Source: Pseudomonadota bacterium
GTDB lineage: Bacteria; Pseudomonadota; Gammaproteobacteria; Burkholderiales; REEB80
NCBI GenBank assembly: GCA_018971485.1
Contig: JAGXAQ010000003.1
Location: 1 to 64,000 of the forward strand
Length of the DNA: 64,000 nucleotides
Reading direction: 5' to 3'
The first letter of the stretch is position 1, and each line of letters begins with the position of its first letter. The notes beneath the pieces were generated by a model, which did not search any database, was not told the DNA's origin, and worked only from the letters and a program-made list of their open reading frames with translations. Below are positions 37,090-46,350 of the stretch, piece after piece. The translations under genes were made by a program, and so were the position numbers.

Positions 37090-37788
37090 ATGAGAACGCC
37101 TGTCCTGATCATTCAACATGAAGATAATGTTGGCCCCGGAATTATCACTTCAATTCTAGAAGAACGTTCGATTCCATGGAAACTTATCCAGAATGATTCA
37201 AAGGGAACTCTACCTAAAACGATACTACCCTATTCAGGCTTGATTTCTCTGGGCGGTTCTATGAGCGTCAATGATAATTTGCCTTTTCTTGCTCGGGAAA
37301 TCTCTCTTATTGAAGATGCAATTTATTGGCAACGACCAGTTATTGGTCATTGCTTGGGAGGGCAGTTATTGGCATGTGCATTAGGAGCAACAGTCACTAA
37401 TAATCCTGTTTGGGAGATTGGGTGGTCTGAAATTAGAGCTAAAAATAACAGTCTTGCTCATTTATGGCTAAGAAATATTCAAACAGTTCAAGTATTTCAA
37501 TGGCATTATCAGACGTTTTCCATTCCGGAAGGGGCCACCCCTATATTGTGGGGTGAGTATTGCCAGAATCAAGCTTTTGTACATGGGCTTAATCTTGCCA
37601 TGCAATTTCATGTAGAAATTAACGAGGAGATGATTCTGCAGTGGATTCATGAAACATTGAAATGGCCTAATCTTGGTGCAAGTGTTCAGTCTGCTGATAT
37701 TATTCTTAACCAAATAAAACATTATCTTCCATTGCAAACAATGCTTGCACAAAATCTTTATGAACAATGGTTAACCGGGTTTAATTAA
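37090..37788 (+). CDS. Class I glutamine amidotransferase-like protein (GMP-synthase-like)
   Basis: This is a 232-residue stand-alone amidotransferase. The nucleophile Cys88 lies in GHCLGGQLLA, and the catalytic His174 and Glu176 in QFHVEINEE. GLISLGGSMSVND forms the oxyanion-loop region. The relatives (YfeJ/GuaA-like class) hydrolyse glutamine or gamma-glutamyl compounds; the true substrate is unknown. No synthetase partner is adjacent. Confidence 0.85.
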   Translation: MRTPVLIIQHEDNVGPGIITSILEERSIPWKLIQNDSKGTLPKTILPYSGLISLGGSMSVNDNLPFLAREISLIEDAIYWQRPVIGHCLGGQLLACALGATVTNNPVWEIGWSEIRAKNNSLAHLWLRNIQTVQVFQWHYQTFSIPEGATPILWGEYCQNQAFVHGLNLAMQFHVEINEEMILQWIHETLKWPNLGASVQSADIILNQIKHYLPLQTMLAQNLYEQWLTGFN

Positions 37789-37945
37789 TAATTAAGAGGT
37801 TAATCGAACCTATGTGTATTATTGTAACGTATCAAGTAAGGAAAAATTTTAGCTACCAGTTTGAATCTGGTTATTCCTTATAAAGAGATTAAATTAATTA
37901 AAATAAGTTAATCACTAAAAAATTTATGTGCTTCTGGAGTATTTT

Positions 37946-38713
37946 ATGCTTTGGGCGGGGCACCCGACTTCATGGCTAGCTTTTTTAATCTTGACTCTGC
38001 TAGAGATTATATTAGGTGTAGATAATATAATTTTTATATCAATTCTCGTTGGCGGCTTGCCAACTGGACAGCGAGATTTAGCACGAAGGCTTGGACTCCT
38101 GGCCGCTATGGTGACACGTCTTTTATTGCTTTTAGTTCTATTCGAGCTATTGAATGTTTCATTTGTAATAGGGGTAATTTTTGATTACCCTGTCACAATT
38201 CGCTGTGCGATATTGATGTTTGGAGGCTTGTTTTTACTCTATAAAGCTACCCAGGAAATTCATATTGGACTGGAAGGAAAGATTACCCCAGAAAGACATT
38301 CTTTAGCTGAAGCAACTTTTAAAACTGTTATTATTCAAATTGCCTTGTTAGATATTGTTTTTTCCTTAGATTCCGTCATTACCGCTTTTGGAGTCGTCAA
38401 TGATATTCTTATTATGGCATGTGCAATTATTGCTTCAGTAGTTGTGATGCTTAAAGCAGCCAAATCGATTGGTGAATTTGTTGATCAACATCCTACTATT
38501 AGAATGTTAGCTTTGGCATTTTTAATTGTGATTGGTTTAACGCTTATTTTGGAGTCTATCGGAATAAATGTGCCAAAGGGATATATCTATTTCGCCATAT
38601 TTTTCTCATTGGGGGTTGAAATGCTTAATATTCGCATGCAACGCAACCGCCAAAAATCGCTCAGGCTTTATAAACGAATAAACAAGAAAATTAGCTATAA
38701 GCATAAAAATTAA
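37946..38713 (+). CDS. TerC family integral membrane protein
   Basis: This is a 255-residue protein with about seven helices. The acidic motifs LEIILGVDNIIFISILV in helix 1 and DIVFSLDSVITAFG in the second repeat are the TerC signature. I chose ATG 37946, with GGAG seven bases upstream; the frame could also start at GTG 37928. TerC relatives export Mn or help metalate secreted proteins and are linked to tellurite resistance. Its 3' end overlaps the MFS gene by 4 bp on the opposite strand. Confidence 0.9.
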   Translation: MLWAGHPTSWLAFLILTLLEIILGVDNIIFISILVGGLPTGQRDLARRLGLLAAMVTRLLLLLVLFELLNVSFVIGVIFDYPVTIRCAILMFGGLFLLYKATQEIHIGLEGKITPERHSLAEATFKTVIIQIALLDIVFSLDSVITAFGVVNDILIMACAIIASVVVMLKAAKSIGEFVDQHPTIRMLALAFLIVIGLTLILESIGINVPKGYIYFAIFFSLGVEMLNIRMQRNRQKSLRLYKRINKKISYKHKN

Positions 38714-40176
38714 AGCAAATCAGCTTTATCGTGATGGTCTACTGGCATTGATTTTACTGAGTCACGTTCAAAAGAGAGAAAAGCTGCAATCAATGCCAGA
38801 ACCATACAAATTACCATGGTCATTTTTATTCCGACAAGTGTATTGTGACGACCAGTCACTGTATTCATTCCATTGCTACCATTAAGCATCAGAATAAGAC
38901 TGACAAGTGCTACCCCAAGGCTTCCACCTAGACCTCGCATCATATTTAGTAAACCACCTGCTAAGCCTAAGTGAGTAGTTGGCGCAAGACCCATAACACT
39001 AGCGTTATTGGCTGGTATGAAAAGCCCCATGCCTGCTCCAAGCCCAATGAGGCCGGCAATTAGAACTGGCATGTTATGATTTGCGCCTAAATAAAGTACC
39101 AATGTACCAACAGCAGAAATTAGCATTCCAGTGACAGTAGGGAATTTAGGCCCAGTTCGATCTGTAAGCCATCCGCCTAACTGGGCAATTAATGTCAGGC
39201 AAACGGGAATAAGCGTTAACAACAGTCCAGCTTTAGCGGGGTGAATTAAGAATACTCGTTCTAATAAGATAGGGATGGCAAAAAGACCTGAGAAAAGAAC
39301 ACTATAAGATAACAAACCTGCTGTAATTCCTGGTTTGAACCCTTTTATGGATAGTAGAGTTGGGCCTAAAAGAGGTTTTTCGGCTTTTTTTTCGCTTCGC
39401 CAGAAAAGATAAAGTGAAAGAAAAAAAGCTGGTAAATAATAGATAACCAGATGTAACCAGGATAAGGCCATGAGTAGGCTTGCAATCGCAATTGTTAACC
39501 AAATCGCACCCGGGATATTTAAACTGGCAGATCCCTCTTGATGATGTGTTTGAGGTAAAGTAAATCGTGCTAATAAAGCGCCGGCGAGGCCAATTGGTAA
39601 ATTTAATAAGAAAACCCATCGCCAGCCTAATATCTCGATTAATAATCCGCCCAAGCTTGGCCCAATTGCCAAACCTAGTGCCTGAGCCGTTGCTTGAACA
39701 CCAATAGCCCGGCCCAATGCCTTTTTGGGTGAGGCTGCAGTAATAATTGCAACACTATTTGCCTGCAGCATAGCGGCCCCTATTCCCTGTAAAGCTCTCG
39801 CAATAATCAGAATATCAAGGTTCGGTGCCAAACCACATAATCCAGAACCAACAATGAATACAATAAACCCATTGACATAAAGAGATTTTCTTCCAAATTT
39901 GTCAGCAATGCGTCCCAAAGGTGTAATGAGGCTGGTTAGGACCAGTAAATACAAAATGGCAACCCATTGCACTTGGGAAAAAGGAACATGAAAAGTGTCC
40001 TGCAAGGTTGGGAGAACAAGGCTGACAATACTTGCATCTAGTTGTCCCAGAAAAGCACCAATACATACAGTTGCTACAATAATCCAATGCCATGAAGGTT
40101 TTTCAGAAAAGAATCTAAGCGGGGGAGATTCGAGCATTAAACGCTGTAACATGCTCGTTTTTGGTGATATTTCCAT
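38710..40176 (-). CDS. DHA2-type MFS drug exporter
   Basis: This 488-residue, 14-helix major facilitator of the EmrB/QacA (DHA2) class has motif D1-like GQLDASIVSLVLPTLQDTF in helix 1 and motif A LGRIADKFGRKSLYVNG. Motif C-type repeats are in GWRWVFLLNLPIGLAGA. It probably exports hydrophobic drugs or metabolites using protons. No partner membrane-fusion gene lies nearby, so an EmrA-type tripartite pump is not shown. Confidence 0.9.
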   Translation of the reverse strand: MEISPKTSMLQRLMLESPPLRFFSEKPSWHWIIVATVCIGAFLGQLDASIVSLVLPTLQDTFHVPFSQVQWVAILYLLVLTSLITPLGRIADKFGRKSLYVNGFIVFIVGSGLCGLAPNLDILIIARALQGIGAAMLQANSVAIITAASPKKALGRAIGVQATAQALGLAIGPSLGGLLIEILGWRWVFLLNLPIGLAGALLARFTLPQTHHQEGSASLNIPGAIWLTIAIASLLMALSWLHLVIYYLPAFFLSLYLFWRSEKKAEKPLLGPTLLSIKGFKPGITAGLLSYSVLFSGLFAIPILLERVFLIHPAKAGLLLTLIPVCLTLIAQLGGWLTDRTGPKFPTVTGMLISAVGTLVLYLGANHNMPVLIAGLIGLGAGMGLFIPANNASVMGLAPTTHLGLAGGLLNMMRGLGGSLGVALVSLILMLNGSNGMNTVTGRHNTLVGIKMTMVICMVLALIAAFLSFERDSVKSMPVDHHDKADLL

Positions 40177-40445
40177 GTTCTACAATCTAAATCTATTTTA
40201 AAGTGAATAAGCTTATTTGATTTTGAAATAAGCAAAATAACATTATAGTCTGACTATAGCTTCATTTAAAGCTCGGAGTTTTTTCTCTTTTGAGTTTCAA
40301 GAGTTGCGAAAAATTAACAAAAAACATACCTGCCCTATTTTCTTGTTATGAATAAGTTAAGATGATTATTTAACGTCTTAGATCTCAATAATGACTTAAT
40401 ATGATGCAATTCGCATGTTGCAAAGGGTAATTTATTAGATTTTAC

Positions 40446-41276
40446 CTAACTTTGGCCTGCAAGACGTAAGCATTTATCAAGTATGCTTGTTGGTAGGATA
40501 TGTCGTAAAAACGAAAATATATAAGTTGGGAATGTAACATAATACCGTGTTTTGGGCGTAGAAGCTTCTAGAGCATGTATGGTTTTTTTTAAAACTGAAT
40601 TTGGAGAAAGGGTAAACGGTTGGCTAGCGCCCTTTTTTTTAAGTCGTTCAAGCATTATTTGATATTTATTCCGATGAAAAGAATGAGTGGCATTAATATT
40701 AGCTTCAAAAGCCAACAAGGAATTGGAACGAAAATTAGACAGGATTGGTCCTGGTTCAATCAGTGAAACTTCAATCCCCGTCCCGGCCAACTCCATTCTT
40801 AATGTATCAGACCATGCTTCTATGGCGAACTTGCTTGCATTGTAGGCGCCTCGATAAGGCATGGCTACAAGACCTAATATTGAACTTATGTTAATAATTC
40901 TTCCTTGTCCTTGCTGGCGCATATATGGAAGAATATGATTTGTAAGAGAGAAAGGTCCAAAAAAATTGGTTTCAAATTGTTGTTGAAGACATTTTCTACT
41001 CAAGTCCTCAATCGCTCCTGGCTGTCCATACCCCGCGTTATTAACTAACGCATCAATTCGACCGTCAGTGATATGTAAAATATTATCCAGAGCGGTCTTA
41101 ATTGATGTTTCTTGGCTGACATCCAGTTTTACACTATAGAGTCCTAAAGCAGTAAGCTGTTCTACATCTTCTTGTTGGCGAGCTGTTGCAATAACAACCC
41201 AACCTCTTGCAAATAATCCCTGGGCAAGACAAAGGCCAATGCCACTGGAACAACCTGTTATAATGACGCTAGGCAT
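40446..41276 (-). CDS. Short-chain dehydrogenase/reductase
   Basis: This is a 276-residue classical SDR. NAD(P)-binding TGCSSGIG is at residues 7-14, then LVNNAGYG. The catalytic Ser is in INISSILG and the YxxxK pair in YNASKFA. The substrate is unknown. It is isolated, with no operon partners, and the long C-terminal part is variable. Confidence 0.9.
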   Translation of the reverse strand: MPSVIITGCSSGIGLCLAQGLFARGWVVIATARQQEDVEQLTALGLYSVKLDVSQETSIKTALDNILHITDGRIDALVNNAGYGQPGAIEDLSRKCLQQQFETNFFGPFSLTNHILPYMRQQGQGRIINISSILGLVAMPYRGAYNASKFAIEAWSDTLRMELAGTGIEVSLIEPGPILSNFRSNSLLAFEANINATHSFHRNKYQIMLERLKKKGASQPFTLSPNSVLKKTIHALEASTPKTRYYVTFPTYIFSFLRHILPTSILDKCLRLAGQS

Positions 41277-41385
41277 ATCCCGCTTTTATCCTCTGCTTTG
41301 TATTTTTGAATGATAAAATATAGATTGATTATATTGAATTCATCTTTTAAAAGTTGAAACAAATTCCAATATTTTTGAGTATTGG

Positions 41386-41700
41386 TCATGGTGAAAGTTG
41401 ATGTGATTTACCCAGAACCCGAACAACAGTTTTTTGTAAAAAGAAATAAGCTATGAATCCGATTAGTATTGAAAGAAACAGCAGGCTGATATCAATGGTC
41501 AAAATGACGGAAAAAAACTTGTCATGAAAAAATACAGTCAGGGCAGCAACTGGAACAAGAGCAGCGAAAGTAAGCTTGCACAGTAAAGAACCCATGACCA
41601 TCGATAAGTATCCCCAACGCAGTTGATTAGCGCCAGTTTGTTGGTAAAGTGATCCAACATTTGCTAAAAAAACTTTGAGATTACTTTCTTGTGCATTCAT
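41386..41700 (-). CDS. Hypothetical two-helix membrane protein
   Basis: This is a 104-residue protein with two hydrophobic segments (about residues 40-60 and 70-90). The N-terminal 35 residues are hydrophilic and the C-terminus basic. No family recognised. It is followed (on the + side) by a gap holding a strong dyad at 41818-41841, which lies upstream of its start and could be its operator. Confidence 0.5.
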   Translation of the reverse strand: MNAQESNLKVFLANVGSLYQQTGANQLRWGYLSMVMGSLLCKLTFAALVPVAALTVFFHDKFFSVILTIDISLLFLSILIGFIAYFFLQKTVVRVLGKSHQLSP

Positions 41701-41817
41701 TTTCGATTAATCCAGAACTGCTGTTTGAATCCGAATAATTAAGACTAGCGTCAAATTTTTGATTTATGATTATGATATAAAATCTTAAAAAACCAACACA
41801 AGCCATGATCGCAACCA

Positions 41818-41841
41818 GGGTCATAGTTGTCAACTTGACCC
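41818..41841. promoter_or_regulatory. Operator-like dyad upstream of membrane protein gene
   Basis: GGGTCA-T-AGTTG is followed, after one base, by CAACTTGACCC. The two arms pair over 11 bases with one bulge and almost no loop. Such tight dyads are usually protein-binding sites, not terminators. It lies 118 bp upstream of the minus-strand start at 41700 and in the 41701-42099 gap, which otherwise shows nothing. Confidence 0.35.
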
Positions 41842-42099
41842 GATTGCTTAAGTTATATCAACCTGATACTTGTTAAAGTTAGAACTATTGCTATTTTTTT
41901 GTTTATAATTTTTATATACGAGAAAATTCAATATATTATTAATGGGTTATATGATATATGAGATAATTTTCCACAATTAATGCGTTTCTTTTTTTAAATT
42001 AGGAGTTATGGACCATTATTTTTCCAGGTTGAGTTAGCCGCTAAATTTGGCGCAATTCTGCTAAAATAAAAATTTGACTGACAAAAGGAGAAACCTTTC

Positions 42100-42291
42100 A
42101 TGAATTTAAATGCCCAAACCCGCTTAGTTGAATTACAGCCCTTACTTTCAAGTAAATTTGGTAATTATGCCGAGTGTGCCCAATGGATGCAGACACCCAA
42201 CCCCTTAATCGATGACCTGCCGCCATTATCTTTATTAAAATCCAAAAATGGATTTGACAAGGTCAAAGAAATTCTAAAAAGCCTTTCATAA
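42100..42291 (+). CDS. Orphan MbcA/ParS/Xre antitoxin C-terminal-like protein
   Basis: This 63-residue protein opens with AAGGAG nine bases before the ATG. LSSKFGNYAECAQWMQTPNPLIDDLPPLSLLKSKNGFDKVKEIL follows the pattern of the DUF2384/MbcA toxin-binding domain (FG..E.A..W...PNP.L....PL.LL....G...V...L). The DNA-binding half is missing, and the usual RES-type toxin partner is not next to it; the next gene is a peptidase. It may be a remnant or a free antitoxin. Confidence 0.55.
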   Translation: MNLNAQTRLVELQPLLSSKFGNYAECAQWMQTPNPLIDDLPPLSLLKSKNGFDKVKEILKSLS

Positions 42292-42389
42292 TCTATTGTA
42301 TTGTCTCCTTGAGTTGCAAAAGGGTGTTTCTGGTTTTTTTAATCAGGGCTAATGTCTTTTAAGCGCAGCTGGATAATCTTGGTTCTTTT

Positions 42390-44153
42390 ATGCCCCTTAT
42401 TACCTATGTTATAGAGCCTTTTGATCCAAAGGCCCATATCTTTCAGATATCAATGAGATTGGAACACCCTAGTCCCCAACAAGCTTTTTTTCTTCCGGCC
42501 TGGGTTCCTGGAAGCTATATGATTCGTGATTTTTCACGTCATATTTTATCAATCCAGTGCACAAGTGAAGGTTTGCCCATTCCATTGGCTAAGTTGGACA
42601 AACAAGCCTGGATGGTAACTGAGCCGGTATCGGGTTCTTTGGTTGTCTCTTACAGGATTTATGCTTGCGATCTTTCAGTAAGGGGAAGCTATCTTGATGA
42701 TAAATCAGGATTTTTTAATGGAGCATCTGTATTTTTGTGCCCGGTAGGCCATGAATCAGCTCCTGTTGAGATTAAGATTCACAACTCTTTACCAGCCTGC
42801 AGCACCTGGAAGGTTGGCACTACTTTACGATCAATCAAAGTAAATTCGGCAGGGCTTGGTAATTATGGCGCTGACAATTACGATGAGTTAATTGACCATC
42901 CGGTACAATGGGGAGAATTTCAACGCTTTAGTTTTGAAGTCTTAAAAGTGCCTCATGAGGTCATATTAACAGGCCAGCATCGCTGTGATACGGCAAGATT
43001 TACCAAAGATATTATTCGGATTTGCCAATATCATATGCAATTTTTTGGGATGCCTATTCCTATTGATCGCTACGTATTTCTTATGCAAGTGACTGGAAAT
43101 GGATATGGGGGACTTGAGCATCGAAATTCAGCTGCCTTATACATTTCTAGGGAAGCACTTCCCGTTATCGGTGAAGAGCAAGCCAAAGAAGATTATGTAA
43201 ATTTATTGGGGCTTATCAGCCATGAATATTTTCATACTTGGAATGTGAAGCGAATTAAACCTGCGGTTTTTTCACCTTATGAGCTTCGTCGAGAAAACTA
43301 TACCCGAGAACTTTGGCTGTATGAAGGTGTGACCAGTTATTATGATGATTTGGCATTGTTACGTTGTAAACTAATATCACTTAAGACATGGTGTGACATC
43401 GTTTCCAAGACAATTAACCGTGTGTTATCCGGACCAGGTCGTTTAATTCAAAGTGTTAGTGAAGCTAGTTTTGATGCCTGGATCAAGTTCTATAGGCAAG
43501 ATGAAAATGCCGTTAATTCACAAGTCAGTTATTATGCAAAAGGGGCTCTAGTTGCATTTGCGCTGGATATGGTTTTACGTCATGAAACGCAGGGTGAAAA
43601 GAGTCTCGATCATCTTATGAGACAATTATGGCAGCAATATGGTTCAATAAACCGGCCTTTAATTGAAGGGGAAGTTGAAGTTCTGGCGTCAGGTTTATGT
43701 GGTAAGGATTTGTCTTATTTCTTTAATCAGTATATTCGAGGTACTGAAGATTTGCCTTTGGGAGATTTTGTTACCCAATTTGGACTAATGCTAAAGGAAG
43801 ATCTCCCCAAGAAATCGGCTTTGGGGGTGCGCTTTGAGAACAATAGCCTTAAAATTGCTTCGGTTCTAACTGGAAGCTGTGCACATGAAAGTGGTTTGTC
43901 TGCTGGAGATGAAATTGTGAGTATTAATCAGCTTCGTATCCCTGTTAATTATTTTTCCAGGCATATAGAAAGCTATTTACCTGATAGCGTTATTACCGTT
44001 CATGCCTTTCGTAATGATGAATTAAGAGTGTTTGAGGTAAAACTTAAGCCTCTACCCTATTCTAACTGGAGTTTATTGATTGATGAATCAGTTATCGACG
44101 AAAAGGTTATAAGCCAGCGTAAAGCCTGGATGGAAGGTATTCCCCCGAACTGA
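42390..44153 (+). CDS. M61 family glycyl aminopeptidase with PDZ domain
   Basis: This is a 587-residue metallopeptidase. The N-terminal domain carries WVPGSYMIRDFSRHI. The zinc motif HEYFH (His278, Glu279, His282) sits in LISHEYFHTWNVKRIKP, with the third ligand Glu in LWLYEGVTSYY about 30 residues later. A C-terminal PDZ domain (about residues 470-555) follows. No signal peptide is seen. The family removes N-terminal glycine/alanine residues. The ATG at 42390 has no clear ribosome site. Confidence 0.92.
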   Translation: MPLITYVIEPFDPKAHIFQISMRLEHPSPQQAFFLPAWVPGSYMIRDFSRHILSIQCTSEGLPIPLAKLDKQAWMVTEPVSGSLVVSYRIYACDLSVRGSYLDDKSGFFNGASVFLCPVGHESAPVEIKIHNSLPACSTWKVGTTLRSIKVNSAGLGNYGADNYDELIDHPVQWGEFQRFSFEVLKVPHEVILTGQHRCDTARFTKDIIRICQYHMQFFGMPIPIDRYVFLMQVTGNGYGGLEHRNSAALYISREALPVIGEEQAKEDYVNLLGLISHEYFHTWNVKRIKPAVFSPYELRRENYTRELWLYEGVTSYYDDLALLRCKLISLKTWCDIVSKTINRVLSGPGRLIQSVSEASFDAWIKFYRQDENAVNSQVSYYAKGALVAFALDMVLRHETQGEKSLDHLMRQLWQQYGSINRPLIEGEVEVLASGLCGKDLSYFFNQYIRGTEDLPLGDFVTQFGLMLKEDLPKKSALGVRFENNSLKIASVLTGSCAHESGLSAGDEIVSINQLRIPVNYFSRHIESYLPDSVITVHAFRNDELRVFEVKLKPLPYSNWSLLIDESVIDEKVISQRKAWMEGIPPN

Positions 44154-44178
44154 AAGTAAACATGGTTTTTAAATGCAA

Positions 44179-44406
44179 TTAAGTCTTAAAGGACTTGGAA
44201 TTGACTGATTCGTCAATGATGTGCCCAAATATAAACATATCAAAATCTTTTTTGACGTAAGGGTTTTTGAAACCATTTAGAAGGTACAGGTAATGGATTC
44301 TTCCACCGGTTCGCATTGATTTTAAGTAATCCTGAATTATTTTTTCAAGGGCTTCTTCGGACAGATTGTCTAGCCAAGACTCAATACGTTGATGGTATTG
44401 GTTCAT
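44179..44406 (-). CDS. Hypothetical protein (75 residues), coupled to xseB
   Basis: This is a 75-residue, acidic-to-neutral soluble protein (MNQYHQRIESWLDNLSEEALEKIIQDYLKS...). It has no recognised family. Its ATG overlaps the xseB stop (ATGA), so it is translated with the exonuclease VII subunits and could be an accessory subunit or regulator. That is inference from gene order only. Confidence 0.55.
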   Translation of the reverse strand: MNQYHQRIESWLDNLSEEALEKIIQDYLKSMRTGGRIHYLYLLNGFKNPYVKKDFDMFIFGHIIDESVNSKSFKT

Positions 44407-44618
44407 GTTTTTTGTACTGTGCTGTCTTGTCCGAGCATGTCATCAATGAGTTTTGAAACTGCGTCAAGGCGCTCGGAACAGATTCTGTACGCCTGGGTCG
44501 CATCCGAAACCTGTTTTACTAGACCGTCAATATCTGGTTCGCGCTGATTTTTCATTGCCTCAGCAATTTCTCTTAATTTTGCATAATTTTCATTGAACAG
44601 TAACGTTTTTTCGTTCAT
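44403..44618 (-). CDS. xseB: Exodeoxyribonuclease VII small subunit-like
   Basis: This is a 71-residue helical protein. The pattern NYAKLREIAEAMKNQREPDIDGLVKQVSDATQAYRICSERLDAV fits the two-helix XseB fold, in which a long helix ends with a Cys/Leu-rich segment. XseB proteins form oligomers that arm the large subunit. It is 3 bp downstream of xseA. The sequence is divergent, so the assignment rests partly on the neighbour. Confidence 0.7.
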   Translation of the reverse strand: MNEKTLLFNENYAKLREIAEAMKNQREPDIDGLVKQVSDATQAYRICSERLDAVSKLIDDMLGQDSTVQKT

Positions 44619-44621
44619 ATG

Positions 44622-46181
44622 TCATTTCTCCATAATGTGCAAAGCATGCACTCGTCCATCAGAAAATTCAAGGGTGAGCGCGCCATGTTTTAAGGCTTCA
44701 CTGGCGCGGGTTACCACAGTATTATCTTTCCAGGCCAAAACATAGCCTCGTTTAAGAGTTTCTTGTGGCCCAAGGCCAAGTATTATCTCAATGTAATTTT
44801 GAATCTGGTGCCGTATAACATCAATGTTATTATAGGTTTGTTGCTCAATAGTGTTTAAAAATGCCTGGATATGAGACTGGATTATGGTAATTGAATGCCG
44901 GGATAAATTTCCAATAGTCTGCTTATAAACATATAATTCATGATAAAGGGAATTTGTTTTTTCCTGTGACAGTGATAATACAGTCCTATAGGAAGTCGTA
45001 TAAGAATTTTTAGCCATGTAAACTTGATTTTCAGCTCCCATTCGTAGTGTTGAGGATGATGTAGCAAGCGTTGTCTTTGCAAGATGCAGGTTATCTCGAA
45101 CCTTGGAGTTGATTATGGATAAATCAGCCTGGATTGATATGCTGGCCAAATGAACTTGATTTCGCATTTTACTGCTAAGCCAATCACAGGCAGTTTGAAG
45201 GCGTTGTTCAGTTTCGGTAAGAGATTGACGCGATAAAAGATTGATGGTTTCCCAGTTGTGCCGGGCTAATAGGGCTGATTCCCTAATCTGGTTGCTAATA
45301 TACCCAATAACTTTGGAAGGTGTATCAAATCGGGTATGAGCGACTTCATCAAGAATGGTATTGTCCTGTTGATGGCCAATACCTGTAAAAACAGGTAAAT
45401 TCAAGGTACAGATTGAGGCTGCTAACACGTAATCGTTAAGCCACGCCAAATCAGTTGCAGCTCCCCCTCCCCTAATAATGACGAGTGCGTCATACCCTCC
45501 ATCTAGGGCCATATTCTGCCTGGAATCAATTTCGTTAAGGCAGGCAAGAATGAATTGGGGCGCATTAATGCCTTGAAATACTGCCGTAAAATAATCAAAC
45601 GTGCATAGTTTGGCAGTTTCAAGCTTGCTGGCCAAAATGGAGAAATCCCCTAATCCTGCCGCCCCTTCAGGAGATAGCACTGCTACACGTGTAAAATCGA
45701 TTGGGTTTGGCAAGGCCTGATTGTTCCAGTATAGATTTTCTTGTTGCAGGCGGGCCCGGATTTCAGCCAGCTTAAGTTCCATGCCTCCAAGGGTATAGGT
45801 CGGATCGATGTCAAGGATTGTTAAAGCAAATCCATACTGCGGATGAAAGGATGCCTCTACGCGTATCAGAATCTGGATTCCAGCCTCTAAAGTTGACCCG
45901 GCCCCCATATGAAATTTATCTAAAATGAGCTGTTTTCTACCTTGCCAGATTCGGGCTGAACATTTGGCAATTTCCTGACCTTCGATATTGTGCTCAACTA
46001 ATTCCAAATAGATATGTCTGCGCTCCTGAATTCGTGAGATTTCCACTCGGATCCATTCCGGCTTGGTTGTTTGTTGAATAAGACTGGAAATGTCACTGAG
46101 AAAAGATGAAAGGGTGACACTGCCTGGCTTTTGCAGGTTATTCACTCTGTTTGGATTAGGTTGTGTATTGAGATTTTCCAT
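44622..46181 (-). CDS. xseA: Exodeoxyribonuclease VII large subunit, divergent long form
   Basis: This 519-residue protein is longer than the usual ~450. An OB-fold lies at about residues 20-120. The catalytic core has VAVLSPEGAAGLGDF, IIRGGGAATDLAWLNDY, TGIGHQQDNTILDEVAHTRFDTPSKV and the late GYVLAWKDN. The long helical middle (residues 290-470) is poorly conserved. The RGGGAATDLAWLND version differs from the textbook RGGGS..DLW.FND. Exonuclease VII degrades single-stranded DNA from both ends in repair. A divergent form with its own small gene may come from a plasmid or element. Confidence 0.85.
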   Translation of the reverse strand: MENLNTQPNPNRVNNLQKPGSVTLSSFLSDISSLIQQTTKPEWIRVEISRIQERRHIYLELVEHNIEGQEIAKCSARIWQGRKQLILDKFHMGAGSTLEAGIQILIRVEASFHPQYGFALTILDIDPTYTLGGMELKLAEIRARLQQENLYWNNQALPNPIDFTRVAVLSPEGAAGLGDFSILASKLETAKLCTFDYFTAVFQGINAPQFILACLNEIDSRQNMALDGGYDALVIIRGGGAATDLAWLNDYVLAASICTLNLPVFTGIGHQQDNTILDEVAHTRFDTPSKVIGYISNQIRESALLARHNWETINLLSRQSLTETEQRLQTACDWLSSKMRNQVHLASISIQADLSIINSKVRDNLHLAKTTLATSSSTLRMGAENQVYMAKNSYTTSYRTVLSLSQEKTNSLYHELYVYKQTIGNLSRHSITIIQSHIQAFLNTIEQQTYNNIDVIRHQIQNYIEIILGLGPQETLKRGYVLAWKDNTVVTRASEALKHGALTLEFSDGRVHALHIMEK

Positions 46182-46350
46182 GACTTATTGTGGATCCGAG
46201 TGATTGCCTGAAAGTGAACTATTCTTTTATTTTTGCAAATTTTAGGGAGAATTGAAAAGAAAAAAACCTTGATTGAGTCTGGGCAGGTGCTGAATAATAG
46301 AATGCACATTTATTTACTTCCCTGTTAACGCCTGTTTAAAGGTAGAGCTT

